Source: G963663615 sp963663615 (lineage in GTDB: Bacteria > Bacteroidota > Ignavibacteria > Ignavibacteriales > Melioribacteraceae). From it: a stretch of DNA of 64,000 bases. Position numbers and translations under genes: made by a program. Positions within the stretch are counted from its first letter, which is position 1. Every line of letters starts with the position of its first letter. The DNA is taken from NCBI GenBank assembly GCA_963663615.1, contig OY760517.1:4030001-4094000 (forward strand). The letters are read 5' to 3'. Below, one piece after another: positions 45,401-53,740 of the stretch. The notes under the pieces are model-generated. The model did no database searches. It was not told the origin of the DNA and was given only the letters and a program-made list of their open reading frames with translations.

Positions 45401-46552
45401 ATGGCGAGTACTTCCGAAATAATTATTCTTAAATCTGCACTCGAAAACAATGTGAAATTTGTCAAATCAATTCTTAAAAACTCCGACACCATTGTATCGG
45501 CTGTAATTAAAGGCAATGCATACGGACATGGAGTAAATATAACCTTGCCCGAGATGGAAAAAGCCGGAATAAATCATTTTTCAGTCTATTCATCAAGCGG
45601 AGCTTACAAGGCACTTAAGGTGAAACAGAAGAATACTACTGTAATGATTATGGGATTTGTTCACCCCGATGATTACAAGTGGATTATTGAAAACGAAATT
45701 GAGTTTTATGTATCGGAAATGGTTGAGCTTGAGTATGCCATTAATACAGCCAGGAAACTTGGTAAAAAGGCAATAATTCATGTTGATGTTGAAACTGGTA
45801 TGAACCGAACCGGATTGCAATTGGCAACTCTTAAACGTGCCGTTAAAATTATAAATAAGTTTAGTGAACATTTAATTGTTAGGGGAGTAACATCCCACTT
45901 TGCAGGTGCCGAAAGTATTGCTAACCATCAAAGAATAAAAAAGCAGTTTTCTACTTTTAAGAAAAGAGTAAAATTACTAAATGAGTATGGTATATTTCCC
46001 GAATTGAAACATATAGCCAGTTCAGCAGCAACAGTAAATTATCCCGATACTCAACTTGATTTGGTGCGAACAGGTGTAATGCTTTACGGTTACTGGCCAA
46101 CCCGCGAAACTTTTATTCAGTATATTCACCGGAAAAAGGATAAATCCGACCCGCTTAACAGGGCACTGGTTTGGAAATCGTACGTAGCCACAATTAAAAC
46201 TGTACCGGAGGGTGAGTTTGTTGGATATGGTTTAAGTTTTCAGGCTCAACATGATATGACAATCATGATACTACCAGTAGGATATAGTAATGGTTACAGC
46301 CGCTCGTTAAGTATAAACGGACGTGTAATTGTTAATGAACAGTTTGCCCCTGTAATAGGTTCTGTTAATATGAATATGATTATTTGTGATATTACAAATA
46401 TTGGCAGTATTAAAATTGGGGATGAAGTTGTGCTGATAGGTAAGCAGGGTGAAAATGAAATTTCGTTCTCATCATTTGCCGAAATGAATAACTCCCTTAA
46501 TTATGAAATACTTGCCAGGCTACCTGAAAATATACCAAGGAGTGCCAGGTAA
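45401..46552 (+). CDS. alr: Alanine racemase
   Basis: 383 residues. PLP lysine Lys37 in AVIKGNAYGHG, IHVDVETGMNRTGLQ, VTSHFAGAES, HIASSAATVNYP, DLVRTGVMLYGYWP, and the second catalytic Tyr in VGYGLSFQA near residue 275. VGSVNMNMI replaces the usual GxVxMDQ/MDM segment, with Asn in place of the commonly conserved Asp. It makes D-alanine for peptidoglycan. Upstream are 256 AT-rich bases that should contain its promoter. The PIG-L gene follows 80 bases later in the same direction. Confidence 0.9.
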   Translation: MASTSEIIILKSALENNVKFVKSILKNSDTIVSAVIKGNAYGHGVNITLPEMEKAGINHFSVYSSSGAYKALKVKQKNTTVMIMGFVHPDDYKWIIENEIEFYVSEMVELEYAINTARKLGKKAIIHVDVETGMNRTGLQLATLKRAVKIINKFSEHLIVRGVTSHFAGAESIANHQRIKKQFSTFKKRVKLLNEYGIFPELKHIASSAATVNYPDTQLDLVRTGVMLYGYWPTRETFIQYIHRKKDKSDPLNRALVWKSYVATIKTVPEGEFVGYGLSFQAQHDMTIMILPVGYSNGYSRSLSINGRVIVNEQFAPVIGSVNMNMIICDITNIGSIKIGDEVVLIGKQGENEISFSSFAEMNNSLNYEILARLPENIPRSAR

Positions 46553-46632
46553 TAATTATTGATGTAGCTTATTCTTGTTTATTTTATTCTTAATATTTAT
46601 TATGGAGCTTTAATAATTAAATCTGAATAGTT

Positions 46633-47364
46633 ATGCCTCTCAAGTTTATATATATTTTTCCACACCCGGATGATGAATCATTTGGTCCAACTGGTGCTAT
46701 GGCTCAGCAATTACGTGCCGGTCATGAAGTTCACCTGCTAACACTAACGCGGGGTGAGGCTACAAGTATTAGGCATGAGCTGGGTGTTTCGCTTGATGAG
46801 ATGGCTGATATGCGATATAATGAAATGCTTGCTGTTAAAAATACAATTGGCTTAACAAGTATGGAAGTTCTTAATCTCCCAGATGGTGAACTTGCTGAAC
46901 TTGACCCCCGAAAGATTGAAAATATAATTTACGACAGAATTTTAAAGCTTGATCCGCATGTAGTTGTAACATATCCGGTACACGGTGTTAGCGGATTTTT
47001 CGATCATTTGGTTACTCATGCATGTGTTAAACGTGTATTTTGTTCATTGTGCGATGCTGAGCTTTATAACTTGCAACGACTCGCATTTTTAACTCTTCCC
47101 GATAAAGGTTTGCCTGCTTTTATGAGTGATGGTACAATACGAATGAAAAACTCCTCGCGCGAGTTGATAGATTGTGTTGTAACACTAAGCGATGAAGATA
47201 TAAAAATAATGGAAGAATGCTTAAACTGCTATAAAACATATCAGGGTAAAATTGAGGAATCGAAGGTTATGAAGAAAATAGGACGCAGGTTATATTTTGA
47301 GTTTTATCAGGAAGATTATTTTGAACCTGTTGATAACCTTGAGTATGGATTAAGTGAGATATAA
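46633..47364 (+). CDS. PIG-L family deacetylase
   Basis: 243 residues. LmbE/PIG-L metal site PHPDDE (His11, Asp13, Asp14) and HGVSGFFDHLVTH (His125, His129) are intact, with LTLTRGEATSIRHELG and MEVLNLPDGEL between. These Zn enzymes deacetylate GlcNAc-containing substrates. BshB (bacillithiol synthesis) is one possibility, since bacillithiol occurs in Bacteroidota, but neither bshA nor bshC is nearby. It follows alr and ends at a strong hairpin (47392-47425). Confidence 0.85.
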   Translation: MPLKFIYIFPHPDDESFGPTGAMAQQLRAGHEVHLLTLTRGEATSIRHELGVSLDEMADMRYNEMLAVKNTIGLTSMEVLNLPDGELAELDPRKIENIIYDRILKLDPHVVVTYPVHGVSGFFDHLVTHACVKRVFCSLCDAELYNLQRLAFLTLPDKGLPAFMSDGTIRMKNSSRELIDCVVTLSDEDIKIMEECLNCYKTYQGKIEESKVMKKIGRRLYFEFYQEDYFEPVDNLEYGLSEI

Positions 47365-47391
47365 GAATTATAAATTAACTAAAATTACTAC

Positions 47392-47425
47392 AACCCTGCG
47401 ATAAATTGAAGAATATCGCAGGGTT
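47392..47425 (+). terminator. Strong hairpin downstream of the PIG-L gene
   Basis: Twelve-base perfect stem AACCCTGCGATA (47392-47403) with TATCGCAGGGTT (47414-47425), 10-base loop. Only a weak AT-rich tail follows. It lies between a plus-strand gene and a minus-strand remnant and may serve both directions. Confidence 0.75.
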
Positions 47426-47454
47426 ATAAAATAAATATTTTATTGTTTTTAAGC

Positions 47455-47631
47455 TTATTTAAGACTTACGAGTATTACAGAATGTGCAGGAATAGCAAGG
47501 TGCATTATACCATCAGTAATATCGCCAACCTTATACTTGGCAATAGTAACTTTCTCTTCCTTGTCGAAATCGTTATAATCTGTAATTTCCTTACCCGTAG
47601 CAATTTGTCCGTAAGCTGTTGAATATTCTTT
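47455..47631 (-). pseudogene. C-terminal remnant of a GH51-like alpha-L-arabinofuranosidase
   Basis: An open minus-strand frame of 58 codons ends at TAA (47455-47457) and begins right after an in-frame TAA at 47632-47634, with no start codon. The translation contains GKEITDYNDFDKEEKV and ends GIMHLAIPAHSVILVSLK. This is the closing beta-domain pattern of GH51 arabinofuranosidases (AHNTF-like element, then PPHSVVVLEL-like end). The catalytic barrel is gone. I take it as the tail of a deleted gene. Confidence 0.6.
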
Positions 47632-47642
47632 TTAATAGTTAA

Positions 47643-47762
47643 TCAGGCAAATTCAAAGTTAACGATTAAGTGTTTTGTAAAGTAACTTTTTGGACAAATA
47701 GCTAAATTAGTTCCGGGGAGTAATGAATTGCCCGTACGAATGGATAAACCATTTTCTTTCAT
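47643..47762 (-). other. Short 39-codon frame, possible second gene fragment
   Basis: ATG at 47760-47762 to TGA at 47643-47645. The product carries the phrases NGLSIRTGNSLLPG and YFTKHLIVNFEFA. The latter resembles the strand that opens DUF1080-type sugar-binding folds, but the match is only impressionistic. It lies just upstream of the GH51 remnant in a different frame and is probably debris of a lost glycosidase region. Confidence 0.3.
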
Positions 47763-47787
47763 GAATTAAAAATCTGAAATCATAAAT

Positions 47788-48207
47788 CTATTTAGGTTCC
47801 CAAAGTTCAATTTTATTACCTTCGTCATCCATAATGTGGAGGAATTTTCCGTAATCGGAGTCATTAATTGAATCAAGTATAGTAACACCATTTTCCATTA
47901 GCTTGGTGAGTAAGCCCTCAATATTCTGCACACGGTAGTTAATCATAAACTCTTTTTTGGAAGGCTCAAAATATTCATTGCCGGTTTTAAAAGGTGTCCA
48001 AACAACATAATTGGTTTTCTCGGGTTCATCCATATCTCTCGATTCAAAAGTAGCACCTCCCCAGTCGTTTACATTTATACCCAGGTTTTTTGAATACCAT
48101 TCATTAGTCTGTTTTGGGTTATCAGAAAAAAAGAAAATACCACCAATACCGGTAACCTTGGGTGTATTATCAGCACTCTTTTCAGTTTTATTTGATTTAT
48201 CTTCCAT
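47788..48207 (-). CDS. VOC (glyoxalase-like) protein, body of a frameshifted lipoprotein
   Basis: 139 residues. VOC fold signs: GIGGIFFFSDNPKQTNEWYSKNLGI, TNYVVWTPFKTGNEYF, FMINYRVQNIEGLLTKLMENGV and the end DEGNKIELWEP with the metal-ligand Glu. The first 17 residues are a charged linker. Just upstream, a 23-codon frame encodes a lipoprotein signal, and removing one A from the run at 48218-48223 would fuse the two in frame. A ribosome site AAGGA overlaps that run, so the body could also be made separately as a cytoplasmic protein. Enzyme activity unknown. Confidence 0.7.
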   Translation of the reverse strand: MEDKSNKTEKSADNTPKVTGIGGIFFFSDNPKQTNEWYSKNLGINVNDWGGATFESRDMDEPEKTNYVVWTPFKTGNEYFEPSKKEFMINYRVQNIEGLLTKLMENGVTILDSINDSDYGKFLHIMDDEGNKIELWEPK

Positions 48208-48211
48208 GCTA

Positions 48212-48283
48212 TTATCCTTTTTTATCCAGGTTGCAAGCAGTAAAAACTACTGCTATTAAAATAATGATTAATAATTTATTCAT
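48212..48283 (-). other. Detached lipoprotein signal peptide of the VOC gene
   Basis: ATG at 48281-48283, 23 codons, TAA at 48212-48214. The peptide MNKLLIIILIAVVFTACN has a textbook lipobox (FTAC). GGAA lies 7 bases before the ATG. Six T (A on the coding strand) at 48218-48223 mark the likely single-base indel: with one base fewer the frame reads DKKDNSMEDK straight into the VOC protein. Confidence 0.7.
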
Positions 48284-48539
48284 TTATTAATTCCATATGT
48301 AGTTTTTTCAATTTGTATTAACATAAAAATTTCCAGTTGAATAATACGACATGCTGTCTGTAAATAAAAGTTGTTTTTAATTAGATGAAAAATAAAATTG
48401 TAAACCGTCTTGCAGAATATCAAAATTAACAATCTTCCTCCAACAATGAACTCTTATTCTGATCTGTTGATTGATTAATTAAGGCAAAAGGCTTAATTTT
48501 CCTTGTATTAATAAAAACTTAATTAATTACGGAATTATT

Positions 48540-49700
48540 ATGAAAATACATGAATATCAGGGTAAAGAGATTCTAAGAAAATATAATGTGCCGGTACCGG
48601 AAGGCAAAGTTGCATTTTCTGTTGAAGAAGCTGTAGAAGCAGCAAAATCACTTGGTGGTAATCTTTGGGTAGTAAAAGCCCAGATACACGCTGGTGGTAG
48701 AGGTAAAGGTGGCGGTGTAAAAGTTGCAAAATCAATGGAAGAAGTTGAACAGTATGCAAAAGAAATTTTGGGTATGAACCTTGTAACACACCAAACTGGT
48801 CCTGAAGGTAAACTTGTACAGAGATTACTTATTGAGCAGGGTGTAAATATTGACCGCGAACTTTACGTAGGTATTACTCTTGACAGAGCCAGCAGCAAAA
48901 ATGTTGTAATGGTTTCTACCGAGGGTGGTATGGAAATTGAAAAAGTTGCTGCCGAAACTCCTGAAAAAATATTGAAAGAAGCTGTTGATCCTGCTGTTGG
49001 TATGCAAGCTTACCAGGCAAGAAAACTTGCTTTTGGTTTAGGGCTTGAAGGTGCACAGTTCAAAAATGCAGTTAAGTTTTTACTTGGACTTTACACTGCT
49101 TATGATGCTACCGATGCTTCAATTGCCGAAATTAACCCGCTGGTAGTTACCAAGGAAGGCGATGTAATTGCACTTGATGCAAAAATTAACTTCGATGACA
49201 ACGCTCTTTACCGTCATAAAGATATTGTTGAATACAGAGACCTTGACGAAGAAGAACCACTTGAAATTGAAGCAAGCAAATACGACCTTAACTATATTAA
49301 ACTTGATGGCAACGTTGGTTGTATGGTAAATGGTGCTGGACTTGCAATGGCTACAATGGATATTATTAAACTTGCTGGTGGCGAACCTGCTAACTTCCTT
49401 GATGTAGGTGGTGGTGCTAACAAGGAAACTGTTAAAAACGGTTTCAAAATTATACTTGGTGATAAAAACGTAAAAGCTCTGCTTATTAATATTTTTGGTG
49501 GTATTGTTCGTTGCGACCGTGTTGCACAGGGTGTTATTGATGCCGTTAAGGAAATTGAAGTAAACGTTCCTATCGTTGTTCGTCTTGAAGGTACAAATGC
49601 TACTGAAGCCGGTGTTATGCTTAGCGAATCAGGATTAAACTTCGAGGTTGCTTCAAGTCTTAAAGAAGCTGCTGAAAAAGTTACTGCTGTTTTAGCCTAA
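48540..49700 (+). CDS. sucC: Succinyl-CoA synthetase beta subunit (ADP-forming)
   Basis: 386 residues, the usual size. ATP-grasp start MKIHEYQGKEILRKYNVPVP, VVKAQIHAGGRGKGGGVK, ELYVGITLDR, INPLVVTKEGDVIALDAKINFDDNALYRH, and the phosphate/CoA region MVNGAGLAMATMDIIK, NFLDVGGGA, NIFGGIVRCD. It joins succinate and CoA with ATP in the TCA cycle as an alpha2beta2 enzyme. The alpha subunit gene sucD is not adjacent: an intrinsic terminator follows at once, so the two are split in this genome. Confidence 0.96.
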   Translation: MKIHEYQGKEILRKYNVPVPEGKVAFSVEEAVEAAKSLGGNLWVVKAQIHAGGRGKGGGVKVAKSMEEVEQYAKEILGMNLVTHQTGPEGKLVQRLLIEQGVNIDRELYVGITLDRASSKNVVMVSTEGGMEIEKVAAETPEKILKEAVDPAVGMQAYQARKLAFGLGLEGAQFKNAVKFLLGLYTAYDATDASIAEINPLVVTKEGDVIALDAKINFDDNALYRHKDIVEYRDLDEEEPLEIEASKYDLNYIKLDGNVGCMVNGAGLAMATMDIIKLAGGEPANFLDVGGGANKETVKNGFKIILGDKNVKALLINIFGGIVRCDRVAQGVIDAVKEIEVNVPIVVRLEGTNATEAGVMLSESGLNFEVASSLKEAAEKVTAVLA

Positions 49701-49725
49701 GTTATACGCTTAATCAACAAATTTT

Positions 49726-49753
49726 AACCCTGACACTACGTCAGGGTTTTTTT
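49726..49753 (+). terminator. Rho-independent terminator after sucC
   Basis: Perfect stem AACCCTGAC (49726-49734) with GTCAGGGTT (49740-49748), 5-base loop, and a run of seven T overlapping the 3' arm. A clear end of the sucC transcript. Confidence 0.93.
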
Positions 49754-49789
49754 ATATTGCAATAACAAATTGGATATAAGGTGTTGTAA

Positions 49790-50641
49790 ATGAAAAAAAT
49801 TGCTGTTTTGTTAGTACTGATTGTTGGCTGCACATCAAAAGTTGATGTAGAAAAAGTAAAACAGGAGCTTATTGAAGAAGATAAAAAGTATGCCCTTAAA
49901 GCTTTGGAGAACGGTACCGCAGAAGCTTTTACAATGTATGCCGATACTAATGCATTAATGCTGGCAGAAGGTGCACAGCCTATTACTGGCAAGGACGCAA
50001 TTAGCAAGGCTATGGAAGGACTAAAATCATCAATTTACCAATGGGAGCCGGAAGGTGTTGATGTGGCTGCATCTGGTGACTTGGGATACACTTGGGGCAG
50101 ATATGTTGTATCGCTGAAGAATGAAAAGGGTGATTATACAAAACATTACGGCAAATATTTAACAGTTTGGAAAAAACAGCAGGATGGTTCATGGAAATAC
50201 AGTGTGGATGTGGGCAATGGTAATCCTGCACCTATTAGCGAACTAAAAAAGGAGCGGGAAAAATTTAATCCTGAGGCAGACCCTTTCAAACAACTGGAAG
50301 CTGCAATACAAAAAGCGGAAAGCGAGCACAAAAGAATTTTCTTTGATGTTGGTGGCGAATGGTGTATTTGGTGCCAAAGGATGGATATATTCATTAAACA
50401 AAATCCTGCATTAAACAATTACCTTAGCGATAATTTTGTTGTTGTAAAAATCAACTATTCAAAAGAAAACAAAAACGAAAAATTCCTGTCACAATACCCA
50501 AAAGTTGGTGGTTACCCTCATATTTTTATACTTGATACTGATGGCAAGTTTTTACATTCGCAAAACACCGGAGAGCTTGAACAGCTAAAAATGTACAACT
50601 ATAACCTATTCATGGAATTCCTGAAGAAATGGAGTTTGTAG
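49790..50641 (+). CDS. Lipoprotein fusing a DUF4440/SnoaL-like domain to a thioredoxin-like domain
   Basis: 283 residues. Lipobox LIVGC (Cys14). Residues about 20-145 form a cystatin-like alpha+beta domain of the DUF4440 type (IEEDKKYALKALENGTAEAFTMYADTNALML, DLGYTWGRYVVS, YLTVWKKQQDGSWKYSVDVGN). Residues about 162-283 are thioredoxin-like: EHKRIFFDVGGEWCIWCQRMD with the redox pair Cys192/Cys195 and cis-Pro243 in GGYPHIF. Thioredoxin domains of this DUF255-like kind act in periplasmic thiol chemistry. The fusion to DUF4440 is unusual. It stands alone after the sucC terminator. Confidence 0.8.
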   Translation: MKKIAVLLVLIVGCTSKVDVEKVKQELIEEDKKYALKALENGTAEAFTMYADTNALMLAEGAQPITGKDAISKAMEGLKSSIYQWEPEGVDVAASGDLGYTWGRYVVSLKNEKGDYTKHYGKYLTVWKKQQDGSWKYSVDVGNGNPAPISELKKEREKFNPEADPFKQLEAAIQKAESEHKRIFFDVGGEWCIWCQRMDIFIKQNPALNNYLSDNFVVVKINYSKENKNEKFLSQYPKVGGYPHIFILDTDGKFLHSQNTGELEQLKMYNYNLFMEFLKKWSL

Positions 50642-50693
50642 TGGTAAATGACTATATTCCTGATAAAGACTAAATGAAAGAGTTATATATGAT

Positions 50694-51577
50694 ATGAAGC
50701 TAGAAGGGGTAAAATATATTGACTTATTTGCAGGGATTGGCGGTTTTCATGAAGCATTAAACCACTTTAATGCAAATTGTGTTTTCGCTTCTGAGTGGGA
50801 TAAATATGCAGCACAAACCTATTATGCAAATTATGGGATAATGCCTGAAGGTGATATTACAGGAATTGACGAAAAAGATATACCTGAGCATGATTTATTA
50901 TGTGGTAGATTCCCATGCCAGGCATTTTCAATTTCCGGGAAACAACAGGGCTTTGATGATGTTAGGGGAACATTATTTTTTGATATAGTTAGAATCGTTA
51001 AATATCATAAACCAAAACTATTGTTGCTTGAAAATGTAAGTAATTTTGAACGCCATGACTCAGGAAATACGTTAAGAGTTGTTTTGCATAATTTGAATAA
51101 GCTTGGATATAATGTTAATTATAAGATTTTTTGGAAACAAACCCTTCAGATGCAAAAACAATTGTAAGAAATGATATTAAAGTATTCAGAGAATTTATTC
51201 TCACTAATAATCTGTTCGGTGAAATTGAATTACCAAACAGACCAGTACAAATTGGTATAGTTAACAAAGGTGGTCAGGGAGAAAGAATTTACGATCCAAG
51301 AGGTCATGCAATAACACTTTCTGCACATGGTGGTGGAGTTGGTGCAAAAACTGGATTATATAAAGTTGGCGAAATTATCCGGAAATTATCACCCAGGGAG
51401 TGTGCTCGTATATTGGGATTTCCGGAATCGTTTAAGATTAGTAAAAGTATAAGTCAGGCTTATAAACAATTTGGAAATAGCGTAGCTGTAAATGTACTAG
51501 TACATTTACTACTTCAAATTGAGAAAACCGAAGTAAATGAGGTAATTGGAGAGGAGAAATGTCAAAAAGTAGCATGA
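50694..51577 (+). pseudogene. Broken C5-cytosine DNA methyltransferase, M.HhaI-like
   Basis: The N-terminal part (50694 to about 51130) has motif I YIDLFAGIGGFHEAL, catalytic Cys75 in GRFPCQAFSISGKQQGFDD, and LLENVSNFERHDSGNT. The frame then ends at TAA 51165-51167. The C-terminal part continues in another frame (about 51131-51577) with IGIVNKGGQGERIYDPRG, ITLSAHGGGVGAKTG, LSPRECARILGFPESF and SQAYKQFGNSVAVNVL. Relative to M.HhaI, about 50 codons are missing at the junction, including motif VIII (QxRxRxY). A frameshift accompanies the deletion, so no active enzyme is expected. The surviving target-recognition segment is HhaI-like, predicting GCGC. Confidence 0.85.
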
Positions 51578-52385
51578 ATGAGAGGCAGAAACTTGGGCCA
51601 AGAACGGCAAAGGGTGGTTTTAAAAATGAACGTCAAGTTGTAGAGAAGATTAATAATTATGTGAAAGATGAAGATGCTCATAAATGGCTAGAAATAATGG
51701 GGTATGATTATAAAATTATCTAAAATATTGAAGCTATGGTTGTTCCATTACTAATTAGAAAATCAAAACTGAGTGAATATGGAATATCTGAAAAGAGAAT
51801 TGAAGAAACACTAAGATACAAAAAAGCTGATATTCAAATTAAGTTACAAATAACAATTGATGATGTAATTTACAGAGAAAATTTATTCCTTAAAAGGGCA
51901 AATAACAACGCAAATTTTAACCAAATTGATAAACGACCAGTAGATACATATCAAAAATGTGGCACTTTAGTGATTCAATTGCAACAACACTAAAAAAGTT
52001 TACGGGTGAAATCATCCCATCAAATCCAGTTGGGGGAAAACTTAAAGATAGTCGAAGATGGTATCTGGATGAATTACCAAAAAAAGATGTTAATGAATTA
52101 ATAGACTATTTCTCAAAAAACAGGGCTCTAATACTAAGTGATATATTAAAAGGCAGGGGCTTTTTTGCGGCTGAATGGTTTTTAGTTACAAAAAATGAAA
52201 ATAGTAATTATTCTTGGGTGTTGAAAAATATAAATGATGTTATAAACTATTTCTCTCAAGGAGAAGTAAAAGTATCTGAGCGTGGCGGACTAATTTTTTG
52301 TAAGCTAACTATCCAGCGAAAAGGTGGCACTCCAGACCCGACTTCACTTCAATTTAAAATAAAACCGCTGGACTTATTTGAGTAG
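51559..52385 (+). pseudogene. Decayed HinP1I-like type II restriction endonuclease (predicted G/CGC)
   Basis: Start ATG 51559, inside the end of the methyltransferase gene. Segments line up in order with HinP1I as I remember it: LGPRTAKGGFKNERQVVEK, HKWLEIMGYD, NANFNQIDKRPVDTYQK, MWHFSDSIATTLKKFTGE, ILKGRGFFAAEWFLV and FCKLTIQRKGG, then LQFKIKPLDLFE at the end. Two lesions break it: an in-frame TAA at 51721-51723 and a one-base loss in the A run at 51953-51957 that shifts the frame between TYQK and MWHF. A catalytic Gln of HinP1I also appears changed to Phe in ENLFLK. The gene is dead or needs sequence correction. Confidence 0.8.
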
Positions 52386-52528
52386 TAAAAATAGCACAGA
52401 TTAGCTGGTTCAGCACTTAAACCTTTTTAAGTTCCAGACCATTGGTAAAGAACGAGAGAAATATACTTACTGATAAATTCGAAGTCAATCCATCCTTTTA
52501 GTATGGAATAATTGTTGTAAATAAAACG

Positions 52529-52561
52529 CAAACGCCGCTTCGTTTATCAAAGCGGCGTTTG
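52529..52561 (-). terminator. Terminator of the tandem jelly-roll gene
   Basis: Twelve-base perfect stem CAAACGCCGCTT (52529-52540) with AAGCGGCGTTTG (52550-52561). On the minus strand the far arm leads into GCGTTTTATTTAC. It lies about 40 bases past the stop of the minus-strand gene. Confidence 0.7.
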
Positions 52562-52598
52562 TGCTGCATATTTGGGCATTGCACATAGGGGGGTGAAA

Positions 52599-53654
52599 TT
52601 AATTTCCAAACAATAATTCTAATATATTCTTTTTATTCTTACGCTTTCTCCAGTAATCGGTATATTTCTTCTGGGTTATGATACCAACCGGACCTTCATA
52701 TATACCACCTTCTTTATATCCGTCATAAACCCTTACCGCAATAACATTTTCCTTGCCGTAATTTAATGCATTCTTATTTAAATAGTAACCTCTAAATTGC
52801 TGGTACTCCCGTCCAATTTCAGTAAAAAACGGATTATCCTCAATTTTTCCTGTTGAACCAATCTTTTCTCCATTTATATATACTTCATCAATATCATCAA
52901 TTTTACCCATAACCAGTACAAGTCGTTCATCTTCAAGATATTTTGGAATTTCAACTGTTTTACGATACCAGGCAAATCCGTCATAATCGCGGTAACCTTG
53001 TGTATCCCAGTAACTTGGCACCAAAAGAGTCTTCCAGTTCGAATCATCATAATCAGGATTCTTATACTCATTGTTATCACCAATCATAAAATTCCAGTTA
53101 CCAGCAAAACTTAATTCAAGTGGCATTGCATGTCCGTACACATAAATACCTACATCACCATGAATAATTCCTCCCTCAAGCATTTCGTCATAAACTCTAA
53201 CAGCAATAATATTTTCACTGTTAAAATTAAGGTACGATGCTGGTATAACATATTTTCTAAACATATTATACGCTGTACTAAAATTTGGTGGTAAGGTACC
53301 TGTACTACCCACAAGTTTACCATTTATATAGACTTCGTCAGCATCGTCAACATACCCAAGATGCAGGTATAAATTCATATTTTCAAGGTCAGGATTTATT
53401 TCAAATGATCTTCTGTACCAGGCATAACCATTATAACCGTGAAAGCCTTCGTTTTCCCATGATGATGGTACTCTTATTCTTTCCCAATCGGAATCATCAT
53501 AGTCCGGAGATTTCCAGCTAATATCATCACCGATAGCGAATTTCCAGATCCCTCTGAATTCAACCACCTTCTCAATATCATTTGCAAAAATCGTCTCTCT
53601 ATTTATCATAAGGGCACCTATAACAAGCACCAATATTTTTACGATCTCTTTCAT
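52599..53654 (-). CDS. Secreted protein of two tandem GH2-type galactose-binding jelly-roll domains
   Basis: 351 residues from ATG ending at 53654 (a TTG at 53669 is the alternative). Signal peptide, then two copies of one module. Copy 1 (about 30-170) reads FRGIWKFAIGDDISWKSPDYDDSDW, VPSSWENEGFHGYNGYAWYRR, DEVYINGKLVGSTG and NIIAVRVYDEMLEGGI. Copy 2 (about 175-335) reads FAGNWNFMIGDNNEYKNPDYDDSNW, VPSYWDTQGYRDYDGFAWYRK, DEVYINGEKIGSTG and NVIAVRVYDGYKEGGI. Each resembles the sugar-binding domain at the front of GH2 glycosidases, but no catalytic barrel follows. I infer a glycan-binding or scaffold protein. The C-terminus is a basic tail. Confidence 0.8.
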   Translation of the reverse strand: MKEIVKILVLVIGALMINRETIFANDIEKVVEFRGIWKFAIGDDISWKSPDYDDSDWERIRVPSSWENEGFHGYNGYAWYRRSFEINPDLENMNLYLHLGYVDDADEVYINGKLVGSTGTLPPNFSTAYNMFRKYVIPASYLNFNSENIIAVRVYDEMLEGGIIHGDVGIYVYGHAMPLELSFAGNWNFMIGDNNEYKNPDYDDSNWKTLLVPSYWDTQGYRDYDGFAWYRKTVEIPKYLEDERLVLVMGKIDDIDEVYINGEKIGSTGKIEDNPFFTEIGREYQQFRGYYLNKNALNYGKENVIAVRVYDGYKEGGIYEGPVGIITQKKYTDYWRKRKNKKNILELLFGN

Positions 53655-53740
53655 ATTCAACCAAAACAAATTACTTCAATCTATTATTTAAAGAAATTAA
53701 TCAACAATTTCATATTATCTATGTAAAAAATTGTCATTGT

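Noticed and set aside
48470..48500. AATTAAG...CTTAATT inverted repeat upstream of sucC as an operator or terminator
   Set aside because: Seven or eight AT pairs in an AT-rich gap are expected by chance; no supporting context.
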